From the NCBI RefSeq assembly GCF_016583825.1, contig NZ_NRRV01000022.1, positions 1-64,000 of the forward strand: DNA of 64,000 bases, in the 5' to 3' direction. This stretch comes from Thiohalocapsa halophila. Lineage in GTDB: Bacteria; Pseudomonadota; Gammaproteobacteria; Chromatiales; Chromatiaceae. The notes beneath the pieces were generated by a model. That model worked only from the letters and a program-made list of their open reading frames with translations. It made no database searches and had not been told where the DNA came from. Position 1 is the stretch's first letter; each line of letters starts with the position of its first letter. The translations under genes were made by a program, and so were the position numbers. Shown piece after piece: positions 25,991 to 35,626 of the stretch.

Positions 25991-28900
25991 ATGACGACCC
26001 TGATCAAAGACCTGATCCCGATCCCGGAGCGGGTGCAGCGCAACGACTTCGTGCTGAACCTGGCCCATGGCCTGGAGCCGGAGGCTGTGGCGCAGACGCT
26101 GGCCGACTATGTAGTGACGCCGCAGCTGGCGCGCTGCTTCGAGGATGCGCTGGGGTTCATCAAAGACGCCATCGGCGAGGGCCCGGGCGGGACTCAGCCC
26201 CGCAACAAGGGCGCCTACACGCACGGCAGCTTCGGCAGCGGCAAGACGCACTTCATGGCGGTGCTGGACTTGCTGCTGCAAGGCAACCCGCAGGCCCGGG
26301 CCATCCCCGAGCTGGCGCCGGCGGTGGCCAAGCACAGCGACTGGATGCAGCGCTACAACATCCTGCTGGTGCCCTACCACATGATCAACGCCCCGAGCAT
26401 GGAGGCGGGGGTGCTCGGCGGCTATGCGCGATGGGTGGCGCGGCATCATCCAGAGGCGCCGGCGCCGGGCTTCTACGTGGCCGACCGGCTGTTTGCGGAT
26501 GCCGAGAGCCTGCGCGGCCATATGGGCGACACGACCTTTTTCGCCGCGCTGAGCGCGGCGCGCGCCGACCCTGGTCTGGGCGATGCCGCCGGCGGCTGGG
26601 GTGACGCCGCCGGCGGCTGGGGTGACGCGAGCTTCGACGCCGTCGTGCGCGGCGAGGCCAGTGACGACGACCGAGCCGCGCTGGTCTCGGCCCTGGTGGG
26701 CACGCTGTTCAAGTCTTATGCCGATGTGGCAGCCAGCCGGGGTGCGGGCTACGTGGACTTCGACGAGGGGCTGCGCATCCTCACGCGCCACGCCAAGGCC
26801 CTGGGCTACGACGCGGTGATCCTGTTCCTGGACGAGCTCATCCTGTGGCTGGCGACGCGGCTGTCGGACCAGAGCTTCATCAGCCGCGAGATTCAGAAGA
26901 TCGTGAAGCTGGTGGAGGCGAGCCTCCCGCGGGAGCTGCCGATGGTGAGCTTCATCGCCCGTCAGCGGGATCTGCGGGAATTCGTCGGCGACCAATACAG
27001 CGGCATGCAGCAGGAAATCCTGAGCGATGCCCTGCAGTATTGGGAGGGTCGCTTCCACACCATCACGCTGGAGGACCGCAATCTGCCGGTGATCGCCGAG
27101 CGCCGCCTGCTGGCGCCCGTGGATGCGGCTGCGAAGGCACAGATCGACGCCGCCTTCGCGCAGACCGAGCGCATGCGCGAGGAGGCGTTCAACCTGCTGC
27201 TGACCAGCCAGGGCGACCGCGAGATGTTCCGCAGGCTCTATCCCTTCAGCCCGGCGCTGGTGCAGGCCCTGGTGGCGCTGTCGTCGGCGTTGCAGCGCGA
27301 GCGCACGGCGCTGAAGGTAATGCTGATGCTGCTGGTGGAGCAGCGCGATCGGCTCGCCCTGGGCCAGGTCATCCCGGTGGGGGACCTCTACGACGTCATT
27401 GCCTCCGAGGCGGAGCCCTTCTCTTCGCTGATGCGCGCGCACTTCGACAACGCCAAGCGGCTGTTCGAGCGCAAGCTGGTGCCGATGCTGGAGGGCGAGC
27501 ACCAGGTGCGCTTTGCGGAGCTGACCGACCTGCCAGCGGACGACGCCCGGCGCATGGCGTTCACGAATGACCTGCGGCTGCTGAAGACCCTGGTGCTGGC
27601 GGCCCTGGCGCCGGAGGTGGAGAGCTTCAAGCAGCTCACGGCGACCAAGCTGGCGGCGCTGAACCACGGCACCATCCGCTCGCCGGTGCCGGGGCGCGAG
27701 GCGCAGACGGTGCTCACCAAGTGCCGCAAGTGGGCCGGGCAGGTGGGCGAGATCAAGATTGCCGACGATGTAAGCCCGACCATCGGTCTGGCCCTGTCCG
27801 GCGTGGACACCGAGGGCATCCTGGAGCAGGCCCGCATCAACGACAACGACGGCAACCGCCGCCGGCTGATGCGCGAGATGGTGTTCGACGCCTTCGGCAT
27901 CCGCGACGATGGCCAGCTCTTCGTGGAGCACGAATTCCTGTGGCGGGGCACGCGCCGGCGCGTGGAGGTGGTGTTCCAGAACGTCATCGAGATTACGGAC
28001 GACAGCGTGCTCGAGGCCCGCGGCGAGCAGTGGAAGCTGATCATCGACTTCCCGTTCGATGCCGGCGGGCATACCCCCTCCGACGATCAGGCGCGGGTGC
28101 GCGAGTACGAGGCCGCGGGCGGGCAGTCCCTGACCCTGTGCTGGCTGCCGTATTTCTTCAGTGAGCCCATGCAGAAGAGCCTGGGCAAGCTCGTGGTGCT
28201 GGAGCAGGTGCTCAAAAGCGACGACAGCTTCAGCCGCTACAGCGGTCATCTCAGCCCGCAGGACCGGGCCAGCGCGCGCACGCTGCTGGACAACCAGCGC
28301 AGCCAGCTGCGGGCGCAGCTGAAGGACACCCTGATCGGCGCCTACGGCGTGGCGGAGCCGGCGCCGGGGTCGCTGGCAAACGTGGGCTTGCTGGAGACGC
28401 AGATCATGTCCCTACAGCCGGGCTTCAGCCCGCGCCCGCCCCGGGGGACGACCATGGCCCAGGCACTGGAGCAGCTGCTGGGGCAGGCACTGGCGTTTCA
28501 GTATCCGGATCATCCGGAATTCGAAGAGGAGGTGCGCACGACGGAGCTGGGCCGGGTCTTCGGCGAGCTGCGCCGGGCCTTCCATGCCGCCAATGGTCGC
28601 ATCGAGGTGGACAGCCCACTGCGGCCGCTGATGCGCCGCATCGCCCAGCCCTTGGGCCTCGGTGAGATGCACGAGCGCCACTTCATCTTCAAGCCGGACT
28701 GGCCGCAGCACCTGAGCCGCGAGGTGGCGAAGGGCGCTGGCCAGACTGGGGGCGACAACGGCGGCGACATCACCGTGGCGCGGCTGCGCCGCGCGATGGA
28801 CCAGCCGCGGCCGCGGGGCCTGCCGGTGCCGGTGCAGAACCTGCTGATCATGGTCTTTGCCGAGCAGGGGCAGTATGCCTTCACCCTGCATGGCGGGCCC

Positions 28901-29701
28901 TTCGAGCAGGTGACCCTGAAGGAGATCCGCGACGACCTGGTGCTGGTGAAGCAGGCGCTGGCAGACCCGGCGCGCTGGCAGCAAGGGCTGGCGAATGCCG
29001 GGGCACTGTTCGGCGTAACCGTGAATCCGCTGCGCACGGCCAACAACCAGAACGCACTTCACAACGAGGTGCGCGACGCGGTCGCGACCAGGCTGCCGCC
29101 GTGTCGGACCCTGGTGGATGACCTACAGACGCAGCTCGGCGCCTTGGGCCTGCCGCAGGATGGCAACCGGCTCGCCAACGCCCGGCTCGCGGTGCAGGTG
29201 CTGGAGGGGCTTCAGGGCAAGGAAGGGCCGGCGCTGGTGGAGGCGCTGGCCGACATCCAGCCGGTCACCAGCATGCAGGCCCTGGCCAAGGGCATTGCCT
29301 CGGCGAGCCGGGTCAGCCATACCCTGGCGGACAACAACTGGGCGCTCCTCACCAAGGTCTGGAGCGGAGACCATCCCGACGGCCATCGCATCAAGCAGTC
29401 GGTGGCCGCGGCGCTTTCGGCCGATGAGCTGGTCACCGAGCTGGCCGCGGCACTGAAGCGGGCACAGGCGGAGGCGACGCGTCTGTTGACGGCGCCGCCG
29501 CCGGAGCCGGAGCCGGAGCCGCCGGTCGTGCCGCCGCCGAAGCCAGCGGTGGACCCACCCGCGGGCAAGAAGGTCGTCAAGGAAGGTGTCGAGAGCGGTC
29601 TCTCGGCGAACGAGGCGAAGCGGGTGCTGGATGAGATCGCGCCGCTGCTCCGCGACGGCGTGACGGTGGATCTGAGCTATCGGATCGTCGGCGACGACTG
29701 A
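25991..29701 (+). CDS. pglY: BREX type 2 ATPase PglY
   Basis: Large P-loop ATPase of BREX-2. 1236 residues; the start MTTLIKDLIPIPERVQRNDFV and the DYVVTPQLARCFEDAL segment are typical, with Walker A GSFGSGKT (79-86) and Walker B-like VILFLDELILWLATR. ATG 25991 begins exactly at the conserved N terminus; the open frame extends 130 codons upstream without family similarity. A 21-bp tandem duplication (26582-26623) adds DAAGGWG twice in a surface loop. The C-terminal tail has a PEPEPEPP proline-rich linker. Upstream 259 bp (25732-25990) show no gene; GCTTCTGCTAGCCT is a possible promoter element. Confidence 0.93.
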   Translation: MTTLIKDLIPIPERVQRNDFVLNLAHGLEPEAVAQTLADYVVTPQLARCFEDALGFIKDAIGEGPGGTQPRNKGAYTHGSFGSGKTHFMAVLDLLLQGNPQARAIPELAPAVAKHSDWMQRYNILLVPYHMINAPSMEAGVLGGYARWVARHHPEAPAPGFYVADRLFADAESLRGHMGDTTFFAALSAARADPGLGDAAGGWGDAAGGWGDASFDAVVRGEASDDDRAALVSALVGTLFKSYADVAASRGAGYVDFDEGLRILTRHAKALGYDAVILFLDELILWLATRLSDQSFISREIQKIVKLVEASLPRELPMVSFIARQRDLREFVGDQYSGMQQEILSDALQYWEGRFHTITLEDRNLPVIAERRLLAPVDAAAKAQIDAAFAQTERMREEAFNLLLTSQGDREMFRRLYPFSPALVQALVALSSALQRERTALKVMLMLLVEQRDRLALGQVIPVGDLYDVIASEAEPFSSLMRAHFDNAKRLFERKLVPMLEGEHQVRFAELTDLPADDARRMAFTNDLRLLKTLVLAALAPEVESFKQLTATKLAALNHGTIRSPVPGREAQTVLTKCRKWAGQVGEIKIADDVSPTIGLALSGVDTEGILEQARINDNDGNRRRLMREMVFDAFGIRDDGQLFVEHEFLWRGTRRRVEVVFQNVIEITDDSVLEARGEQWKLIIDFPFDAGGHTPSDDQARVREYEAAGGQSLTLCWLPYFFSEPMQKSLGKLVVLEQVLKSDDSFSRYSGHLSPQDRASARTLLDNQRSQLRAQLKDTLIGAYGVAEPAPGSLANVGLLETQIMSLQPGFSPRPPRGTTMAQALEQLLGQALAFQYPDHPEFEEEVRTTELGRVFGELRRAFHAANGRIEVDSPLRPLMRRIAQPLGLGEMHERHFIFKPDWPQHLSREVAKGAGQTGGDNGGDITVARLRRAMDQPRPRGLPVPVQNLLIMVFAEQGQYAFTLHGGPFEQVTLKEIRDDLVLVKQALADPARWQQGLANAGALFGVTVNPLRTANNQNALHNEVRDAVATRLPPCRTLVDDLQTQLGALGLPQDGNRLANARLAVQVLEGLQGKEGPALVEALADIQPVTSMQALAKGIASASRVSHTLADNNWALLTKVWSGDHPDGHRIKQSVAAALSADELVTELAAALKRAQAEATRLLTAPPPEPEPEPPVVPPPKPAVDPPAGKKVVKEGVESGLSANEAKRVLDEIAPLLRDGVTVDLSYRIVGDD
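26582..26623 (+). repeat. 21-bp tandem duplication inside pglY
   Basis: Two consecutive 21-bp units, GATGCCGCCGGCGGCTGGGGT and the same with one change (T to C at position 3), encode the heptad DAAGGWG twice, followed by a partial third GDA. In frame, so it only lengthens a Gly-rich loop of PglY. Confidence 0.85.
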
Positions 29702-29710
29702 GGCGACCCT

Positions 29711-29914
29711 GATGGTTCTAGGCGGTTCTAGGCGGCTCCAGGCTCCAGCCCGAGAGCCCGGCCCGCGCAGCTCCGGCCTCGCGTGGCCCGGGCCGCGGGA
29801 GCGGCCGGGGATGTACTCTCATGCTGGGGCGTGGGAGCGATCATTCTTCCACCCGTTTCGGACGCTGCTGCACAACGCCCGCTCACCCTCGTTGCGAAGC
29901 TCTGCTTCGCAACG
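29711..29914. repeat. Degenerate REP array after pglY
   Basis: Starts GATGGTTCTAGGCGG and ends near GGGCGTGGGAGCGATC (about 29850), the same order of words as the array inside pglX, with one intact hairpin GGCCGC-GGGA-GCGGCC (29791-29806). A further hairpin CGTTGCGAAGC-TCT-GCTTCGCAACG (29890-29914, 11-bp stem) belongs to the TCT-loop family. Fills the gap between pglY and the next antitoxin. Confidence 0.75.
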
Positions 29915-29933
29915 TTCGGACGCCCGCCGGCCG

Positions 29934-30155
29934 TCAGGTTTCGGCCCGCGCTTCCCGCACCGCATCGAGGATGTCCTGCGTACTTGCGTCCGTGCGAATG
30001 CCGGGAACATCGAACGGTGATGCGGCAGGTCGCTGCTTGACGGACAGTGAGAACACAGTGCCGTCGCGGCGGCGGATCTCGATCTCTTCCTCCTGTGCCA
30101 AATCGAGGATCTTCGCCAGATTCTGCCTTGCTTCGGAGTAGGTGAATGCCTTCAT
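29934..30155 (-). CDS. Phd-like antitoxin, orphan
   Basis: 73 residues, MKAFTYSEARQNLAKILDLAQEE followed by IEIRRRDGTVFSLSV, a short Phd/YefM-type antitoxin. No toxin gene follows on the minus strand: downstream is the REP region. Just upstream (stop at 30178) an open frame ends VSARSDRGLDGMEQVAAQLKITLLD, which could be the 3' scrap of another gene, but I cannot assign it. Likely an orphan. Confidence 0.7.
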   Translation of the reverse strand: MKAFTYSEARQNLAKILDLAQEEEIEIRRRDGTVFSLSVKQRPAASPFDVPGIRTDASTQDILDAVREARAET

Positions 30156-30358
30156 GGTCGCGATCTCCAGCCCGTGGCTAGTCGAGCAGCGTGATCTTCA
30201 GTTGCGCGGCAACCTGCTCCATCCCATCGAGGCCGCGGTCGGAGCGGGCGGACACCTGGCGGTCTGGACACTGAGTGAAACCGCGGGTGACCGGGGCGGA
30301 TTGCTCGATCCGGCTGGTTAGGTGTATAAGCGCATAAACATCTAGCTGGGACGCCTCC

Positions 30359-30589
30359 ATGACCCGTTGGAACCTTGCCATCTCACCGGAAACCGACCAG
30401 GCCGTGCGGCTGTTCCTGGCGCGCCACGGCCGAGCGCGTAAGGGTGATCTGTCCCGCTTTATCGAAGAGGCGGTGCAGGCGCGTATCCTGGAGATCTCCA
30501 CGCAGGAGGCCAAGGCCGAGAACGCCGCTGTGGACCCCGCCGAGCTGGAAGCGATGGTTCAAGAGGCCCTCGACTGGGCCAAGCGCTGA
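30359..30589 (+). CDS. Ribbon-helix-helix antitoxin
   Basis: 76 residues; MTRWNLAISPETDQAVRLFLARHG is a typical RHH beta strand and first helix, with RKGDLSRFIEEAVQ as the second, of the class that precedes PIN toxins. Ends 2 bp before a PIN toxin start (30592). The toxin is broken, so this is the surviving half of a decayed module between pglY and pglZ. Confidence 0.75.
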   Translation: MTRWNLAISPETDQAVRLFLARHGRARKGDLSRFIEEAVQARILEISTQEAKAENAAVDPAELEAMVQEALDWAKR

Positions 30590-30591
30590 CG

Positions 30592-30824
30592 ATGCATGTC
30601 GTGCTGGACACCAATGTGCTGTTCAGTGCGCTGATCTCGTCGCACGGGTGTCCGCATGCGATCTATCGCGCCTGGCGTTCCGGCCGCTTCTGATAGCGAT
30701 GGCGGAAGCCGGCGATGTGGATTACCTCGTCACCGGCGATCGCCGCGCAGGCCTGTTGGAGCGCGGCCATGTCGGGCGAGCCCGGATCATCGAGCCAGCG
30801 GCATTCTGCCAGACGGTGCTCTGA
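30592..30824 (+). pseudogene. PIN toxin with internal deletion
   Basis: ATG 30592 opens HVVLDTNVLFSALISSHGCPHAIY..WRSGRF and stops at TGA 30691. The adjacent frame continues from 30690 as IAMAEAGDVDYLVTGDRRAGLL and ends at 30824. These are the two ends of one PIN-domain protein; the normal 60-70 residues between GRF and the ..LAMAEAG segment are deleted and the frame shifted. Cognate antitoxin lies immediately upstream. The tail overlaps the pglZ Shine-Dalgarno region. Confidence 0.8.
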
Positions 30825-30839
30825 AGGAGGCTGGCGTTG

Positions 30840-33662
30840 ATGCACCTGGACGATGCGGCCCTCCCGAAGCCCATCCTGGCCCAGGTCCGCGCCATCCTGA
30901 GCCGGGATGCGGACGCGGACCGGATGGCGCTGGTGTGGCCGCACCCGATCCGGCCTGCCGATGCGCTGCAGCGGGTCGACGGCACCGAGCTGCGTGTCGT
31001 CTGGTGCGCCTCGCAGCTGGCGATCCGGGAGCTGCTGGTTGCCCATGAGCGGGAGCAGGCATCGGGCGAGCGGCGCCTGGTGCTGCTGTCGCCCTTCGAC
31101 GAGCGCGGCCTGGCCCAGGACGTGCTCGCGCGGCTGTGGGGACATGCCCCGAAGCGGATCAGTGCCTGGCGCACCCTTCAGCAGCTGCTGCACCTGCGGG
31201 AGATCGACCCGCGCCTGACCACGAAGGACTATCGCTGGATCGGCGACTGTCTGCTCGACAAATACGAGTGCTACCGCGACCGGGTCCCTATCGGCGACGT
31301 ACTGGACTTCGACCTCGCGTGGCGGGCGCTGGCGACGGCGCTGCTGGACCTCGACTGCGAGAGCGTGGATTTGGACGTGCTGCTGGATTGGTCACGGCGG
31401 GCGGACGCGGCGGCGCTGGTCGCGGCACTTCCGGAACCGGTGGAGCGGCACCTGGAGGACTGGCTGCGCCCGCGGCTCGGACCGCAGGTGGATGTGATCC
31501 TGGCCCTGTGGCGCAACGGACAGGCCGGCGAGATGCTCGCCAGCGGCTTGGTTTGCGCACTGCTGTATGCCCAAGAGCGCCGACCGGGCCGGCAGGCGAT
31601 GGATGCGCTGCTGCTGGCGCGCGGGCGATTCAGCGAGCGCTTGCTGGGTGGGGCCGCGATTGCCGAAGCGACCTTGGCGGCGTTCGGGTCGGCAGCAGTG
31701 GCGCACCTGGAGCGCTCGCTGGCCGCGAATCCGCGGCTCGACATCGGCCCGGTGCTCGACGCCGCCGAGCACCTGCTGGCCAGCCTCGACCTGACGCACC
31801 TGGCCGCGGACTCCGACCTGCTGCCCAAGGGCTACGACCTGCGCGTGGCGGCCTTTACCCAGGCCCTGAAGCGCTTGCTGGACCAGCCCCGGGAACAGGT
31901 CCTGGAACAGGCTGCGCAGCAGCCCCCGAAGCAAAACGGGCACGCCAAGGCCATGGCGGCGAGCTTAGACGCGCTGGCGCGGCTCGAGCGTCATCGGCTT
32001 GCCGATCAGCGCGGTGGGGTTCGGGCGCAGCAAGTGCTGACGGCGCGCATGGCCCTGCGCGCCTGCCAATGGCTGGCAACGGACACCCCGGGCGATGCAA
32101 CGCCGGCGGCGGCCATCCAGGACTACGTAGCCAACGGCGGCTGGCTGGATTGGGCCCGCAGCAAGCTCTGGCGCGGCGATGCCCACGCGCCTTTGAGCCG
32201 CCTCTATCAGCGCCTGTCGGCGCGGCTCGCGCAGCGGCGGGAGGCCTTCAACCAGGGCTTCGCACGGCACCTGCCCGCCATCGCCCGCGGCGAGCGCATC
32301 GCCGACGGGATCGTGCCCATCGAAGATACGCTGTCGGAGCTGATCGCACCGCTGGCGGGCGAGCGCCCGGTGCTGCTGGTGGTGCTCGACGGCATGAGCC
32401 AGGCGGTCTACCGGGAGCTGGCGGAGGATCTGCTGCGCCACTCCTGGCTGGAGATGCAGCCCGCCGAGGCCGCTGCGGATATTTGCCTGCTGGCCGCGCT
32501 GCCCACCATCACTAAGCTCTCCCGCTATGCGCTCCTGTCCGGCAACCTCGGCGCGGGTGTGCAAACCGACGAGAAGCAGGCTTTTGCGGCCCATGCGGCG
32601 CTCAAGCAGGTCTCGAGCCCCAAGGCACCGCCGCGGCTCTTCCACAAGGCGGATCTCACGGAGCCGGGTACCGGGGCGCTGGCGGGTGGCGTGCGGGCGG
32701 CCATCGCCGCTGAGCAGCCGCGGGTCATTGGTGTCGTGGTGAACGTGATCGACGACCAGCTGAGCAGCAATGCCCAGCTGGGCGTGCCCTGGTCCCTGGC
32801 CTCCGTTGCGGTGCTGCGGCAGATGCTGGAGGCGGCGAAGGAGTCCGGGCGCCTGGTGGTGCTGACCAGCGACCACGGCCATGTGCTGGACCACGACATG
32901 CGTCTGGTCCAGACCGCCACGGAGGCGGAGCGCTACCGGTCCCCAACGGAGCTGCCACCGGGCGCCGAGCCGGCGTCGGAGGAAGTCCTGATCCAGGGGC
33001 GGCGCGTGGCTTTGCCGGATCACAGCGTGATGCTGCCTTGGTCGGAGCGGCTGCGCTATGGGGCGCAGAAGATGGGCTACCACGGCGGCGGCGCCCCGCA
33101 GGAGGTGCTGGTGCCCTTCGGCGTCTTCCGCAGCGTCGAGGATTTGCAGCCGGTGGCGGGCTGGCAGGAGATGCCGCGCCGGCAGCCGCACTGGTGGGCG
33201 CTCGATGCCGGGGTGTCCATCGCCGAGCCCGCGGTCACGGCGGCGGCGCCGTCGACCAAGGACACCAAGGGCACCGGGGCGCCCGCGGCCGGTCAGCTCG
33301 CGCTGGATTTCGCCGGCGACAAGCCCGCAGCCCCCGCCGACGAGACCGGCGCTGCCGTGTGGATCGACGCGCTGCTCGCCTCGCCTGTCTATGCGCGCAT
33401 GAAGCGCCGCAGCGGGCGCGTGCCGATCACCGACGAGCAGTTGCGCCGCCTGCTCGGGCTGCTGGCACAGGGCGGCGGGCAGCAGATGATGGAGGCGCTG
33501 GCGCAGGGGCTCGGCATTCCGGGCATCCGCCTGCCGGGCCTCCTTGCCGGGGTGCAAAAGCTGCTGAACCTGGACGGCTATCCGGTGCTGTCCGTGGACA
33601 GGGCGGCGAAAACCGTGAAGCTCGACATCGCGTCGCTGCGGGTCCAGTTCGAGCTCGACTGA
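30840..33662 (+). CDS. pglZ: BREX type 2 phosphatase-like protein PglZ
   Basis: Alkaline-phosphatase-superfamily protein, core of all BREX systems. 940 residues with the metal-binding strands PVLLVVLDGMSQAVYREL (D517) and VLTSDHGHVLDHDM (D678, H679), and a Gln/Ala-rich N-terminal half. ATG 30840 is preceded by AAGGAGG (30824-30830); a TTG three bases earlier is the alternative. Its stop overlaps the brxD start (TGATG, 33660-33664), so pglZ and brxD are translationally coupled. Near the C terminus a short linker (STKDTKGTGAPAAGQ) joins two helical regions. Confidence 0.93.
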   Translation: MHLDDAALPKPILAQVRAILSRDADADRMALVWPHPIRPADALQRVDGTELRVVWCASQLAIRELLVAHEREQASGERRLVLLSPFDERGLAQDVLARLWGHAPKRISAWRTLQQLLHLREIDPRLTTKDYRWIGDCLLDKYECYRDRVPIGDVLDFDLAWRALATALLDLDCESVDLDVLLDWSRRADAAALVAALPEPVERHLEDWLRPRLGPQVDVILALWRNGQAGEMLASGLVCALLYAQERRPGRQAMDALLLARGRFSERLLGGAAIAEATLAAFGSAAVAHLERSLAANPRLDIGPVLDAAEHLLASLDLTHLAADSDLLPKGYDLRVAAFTQALKRLLDQPREQVLEQAAQQPPKQNGHAKAMAASLDALARLERHRLADQRGGVRAQQVLTARMALRACQWLATDTPGDATPAAAIQDYVANGGWLDWARSKLWRGDAHAPLSRLYQRLSARLAQRREAFNQGFARHLPAIARGERIADGIVPIEDTLSELIAPLAGERPVLLVVLDGMSQAVYRELAEDLLRHSWLEMQPAEAAADICLLAALPTITKLSRYALLSGNLGAGVQTDEKQAFAAHAALKQVSSPKAPPRLFHKADLTEPGTGALAGGVRAAIAAEQPRVIGVVVNVIDDQLSSNAQLGVPWSLASVAVLRQMLEAAKESGRLVVLTSDHGHVLDHDMRLVQTATEAERYRSPTELPPGAEPASEEVLIQGRRVALPDHSVMLPWSERLRYGAQKMGYHGGGAPQEVLVPFGVFRSVEDLQPVAGWQEMPRRQPHWWALDAGVSIAEPAVTAAAPSTKDTKGTGAPAAGQLALDFAGDKPAAPADETGAAVWIDALLASPVYARMKRRSGRVPITDEQLRRLLGLLAQGGGQQMMEALAQGLGIPGIRLPGLLAGVQKLLNLDGYPVLSVDRAAKTVKLDIASLRVQFELD

Positions 33663-34978
33663 TGGCCATCAGCAGTCAGCGCCGGGCCGATATCATCGAT
33701 GCGCTGCGGCGCGGTACGGTGCCCGAGTACGGGCTGGACGCCCTGGCGGTGGGCCTGGACCCCTTCGCAGCGGCCTTCGATGCCGAGCTGGAGCGGGCCA
33801 GCCGGGGCCGCGGCCAGTTCAAGGCCGTGCGCGGCGAGTACGGCAGCGGCAAGACCTTTCTCGCCCGCTGGCTGCGCGAGCGCGCCCATGAGCAGGGCTT
33901 CGCCTGCGCCGAGGTACAGATCTCCGAGACCGAGACCCCGCTGCACCGGCTGGAGACCGTCTACCGCCGCCTGATGGAGCGCCTGACTACGGCGGACACG
34001 CCCTCCGGGGCCTTTCGCAATGTCATCGAGTCCTGGTTCTTCACGCTGGAAGAAGACGTGCTGACCCAGGACGACCTGGACCCGGACGATGCCGAGGCGC
34101 TGATCGCGGCCACCGACGCACTGATGGAGAAGCGCTTAGGCTCCGTGGTGCGCTCGGCGCCGGCCTTTGCCCTGACCCTGCGCGCCTACCGCCGGGCGCT
34201 GCTCGAAGGCGCCGACGACATCGCCGACGGCCTGCTGGCCTGGATGGCGGGCCAGCCCAATGTGGCCGCCAAGGTGAAGCGCTATGCGCAGATCAAGGGC
34301 GACATCGACCACTTCGGGGCCCTGAGCTTCCTACAGGGCGTGCTGACCATCCTGAAAGATTCCGGCCATCCCGGCCTGCTGCTGGTGCTGGACGAGGTCG
34401 AGACCCTGCAGCGCATGCGCGCGGACGTGCGCGACAAGAGCCTGAACGCGCTGCGCCAGCTGATGGACGAGATCGACAGCGGCCGCTTCCCCGGGCTGTA
34501 CCTGCTGATCACGGGCACCACGGCCTTCTTCGACGGGCCCATGGGCGTGCAGCGCCTGCCGCCGCTGGCGCAGCGACTGGCCGTGGATTTCAACACCGAT
34601 GCGCGCTTCGACAACCCCCGGGCGGTGCAGATTCGCCTGAAGGGCTTCGATGTTCAGTCACTGTGCGAGGTGGGCTGCAAGGTGCGGGACCTGTACGCAG
34701 CCGGCTGTGGGTCGGCACGGGTCGGGCAGGTCGTCGATGACGCGCTGGTGGCCTCCCTGGCCGCCGCCGTCACCGGCCAGCTCGGCGGCAAGGTCGGCAT
34801 CGCCCCGCGCGTGTTCCTGAAAAAGCTGGTTGGCGACGTGCTCGACCGCGTGGACCAGTTCCACGACTTCGACCCGCGGCAGCACTATGCGCTGACCCTG
34901 GACGAGCGGGAGCTGACGCCGGTGGAGCGTGCGGCAGGGTCCGCCGGCGGTGTGGACGATATCGAGCTGGATCTTTGA
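33662..34978 (+). CDS. brxD: BREX ATP-binding protein BrxD
   Basis: 438-residue P-loop ATPase of BREX-2. Starts MAISSQRRADIIDALRRGTVPEYGLDALAVGLD, the conserved BrxD opening; Walker A GEYGSGKT (58-65), the signature AEVQISETETPLHRLETVYRRL, and Walker B-like LLLVLDEVETLQRM. ATG 33662 overlaps the pglZ stop. The open frame to the left (33038) is antisense-like extension inside pglZ and is rejected. Followed by about 220 bp with no gene and then an inserted toxin-antitoxin module. Confidence 0.93.
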   Translation: MAISSQRRADIIDALRRGTVPEYGLDALAVGLDPFAAAFDAELERASRGRGQFKAVRGEYGSGKTFLARWLRERAHEQGFACAEVQISETETPLHRLETVYRRLMERLTTADTPSGAFRNVIESWFFTLEEDVLTQDDLDPDDAEALIAATDALMEKRLGSVVRSAPAFALTLRAYRRALLEGADDIADGLLAWMAGQPNVAAKVKRYAQIKGDIDHFGALSFLQGVLTILKDSGHPGLLLVLDEVETLQRMRADVRDKSLNALRQLMDEIDSGRFPGLYLLITGTTAFFDGPMGVQRLPPLAQRLAVDFNTDARFDNPRAVQIRLKGFDVQSLCEVGCKVRDLYAAGCGSARVGQVVDDALVASLAAAVTGQLGGKVGIAPRVFLKKLVGDVLDRVDQFHDFDPRQHYALTLDERELTPVERAAGSAGGVDDIELDL

Positions 34979-35197
34979 ACCGCGGTGGATGCTCGTGGAT
35001 GCGTCGAGGTCGGGCACCGTGGCGTCCAGGACCATCTCGCCAGGAGAATCAGGTCAACGACGTGGGTCCGGCACCGGCCCGCAGTGCATGCAGCCAATCG
35101 AAGATCCGCTTCGCTGCGCCGCGGGCTGGACGCGCGCCGTCAGCATGTCCACCCGGGCACCAATGGCACTGTATCAGGGTCGGGTCGGCGGCTCTGG

Positions 35198-35626
35198 CTA
35201 CGGCCTCACCCACAGGCGCTCGAAGGCCTGCCCATCGGCGGTGCGCAGCATGTCGAAGTCCCGCCGATCCGTGGTCAGCACTTGCCGGGTGCCCTCGACA
35301 CCGGCCAGCCAGACCAGTGTGGCATCGGCGAGGTCGATATCGTGCTCCGCGAAACGCTCGATCACCGCGGCAATGGTCATCAGGTCGGTTCTGTCGATCT
35401 GGCGCAGCCGCAGCGCACCCCGCTCGATCCACTGCAGCAGCGCCCGCTTGCCGCGCGGATTCAGAAAGAAGCAGGTCTCGACAACCGTTGGCCAGACGCT
35501 GACCAGTGTCGTGCGACGCCCGCACGTCAGCCCCGCCAGCGTGGTCTTCGCGCTGTCGTGCAGTGTATCGGTCTGGTCGAAGAGCGCGACCAGAAAGCCG
35601 GTATCAACCAGGACGGTACTTCTCAT
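35198..35626 (-). CDS. PIN-domain toxin
   Basis: 142 residues: STVLVDTGFLVALFDQTD (catalytic Asp), SVWPTVVETCFFL (Glu), IDLADATLVWLA and VLTTDRRDFDMLR, a complete PIN RNase. ATG 35626 lies inside the 3' end of the antitoxin gene (23-bp overlap). Inserted between brxD and brxHI on the opposite strand. Probable growth regulator/toxin balanced by the adjacent RHH protein. Confidence 0.88.
   Translation of the reverse strand: MRSTVLVDTGFLVALFDQTDTLHDSAKTTLAGLTCGRRTTLVSVWPTVVETCFFLNPRGKRALLQWIERGALRLRQIDRTDLMTIAAVIERFAEHDIDLADATLVWLAGVEGTRQVLTTDRRDFDMLRTADGQAFERLWVRP

Noticed and set aside
25823..28249. Minus-strand 808-codon frame opposite pglY.
   Set aside because: Histidine- and Gln-rich antisense shadow with no domain; the + strand encodes PglY throughout.
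29934..30513. The frame ending VSARSDRGLDGMEQVAAQLKITLLD as a toxin for the Phd-like antitoxin.
   Set aside because: It lies upstream, not downstream, of the antitoxin, largely overlaps the RHH gene on the other strand, and shows no PIN, RelE or Doc motif.
34979..35197. Coding potential on the minus strand between brxD and the PIN toxin (ending DWLHALRAGAG).
   Set aside because: No start, domain or consistent frame; only a composition-driven open frame over 219 bp.
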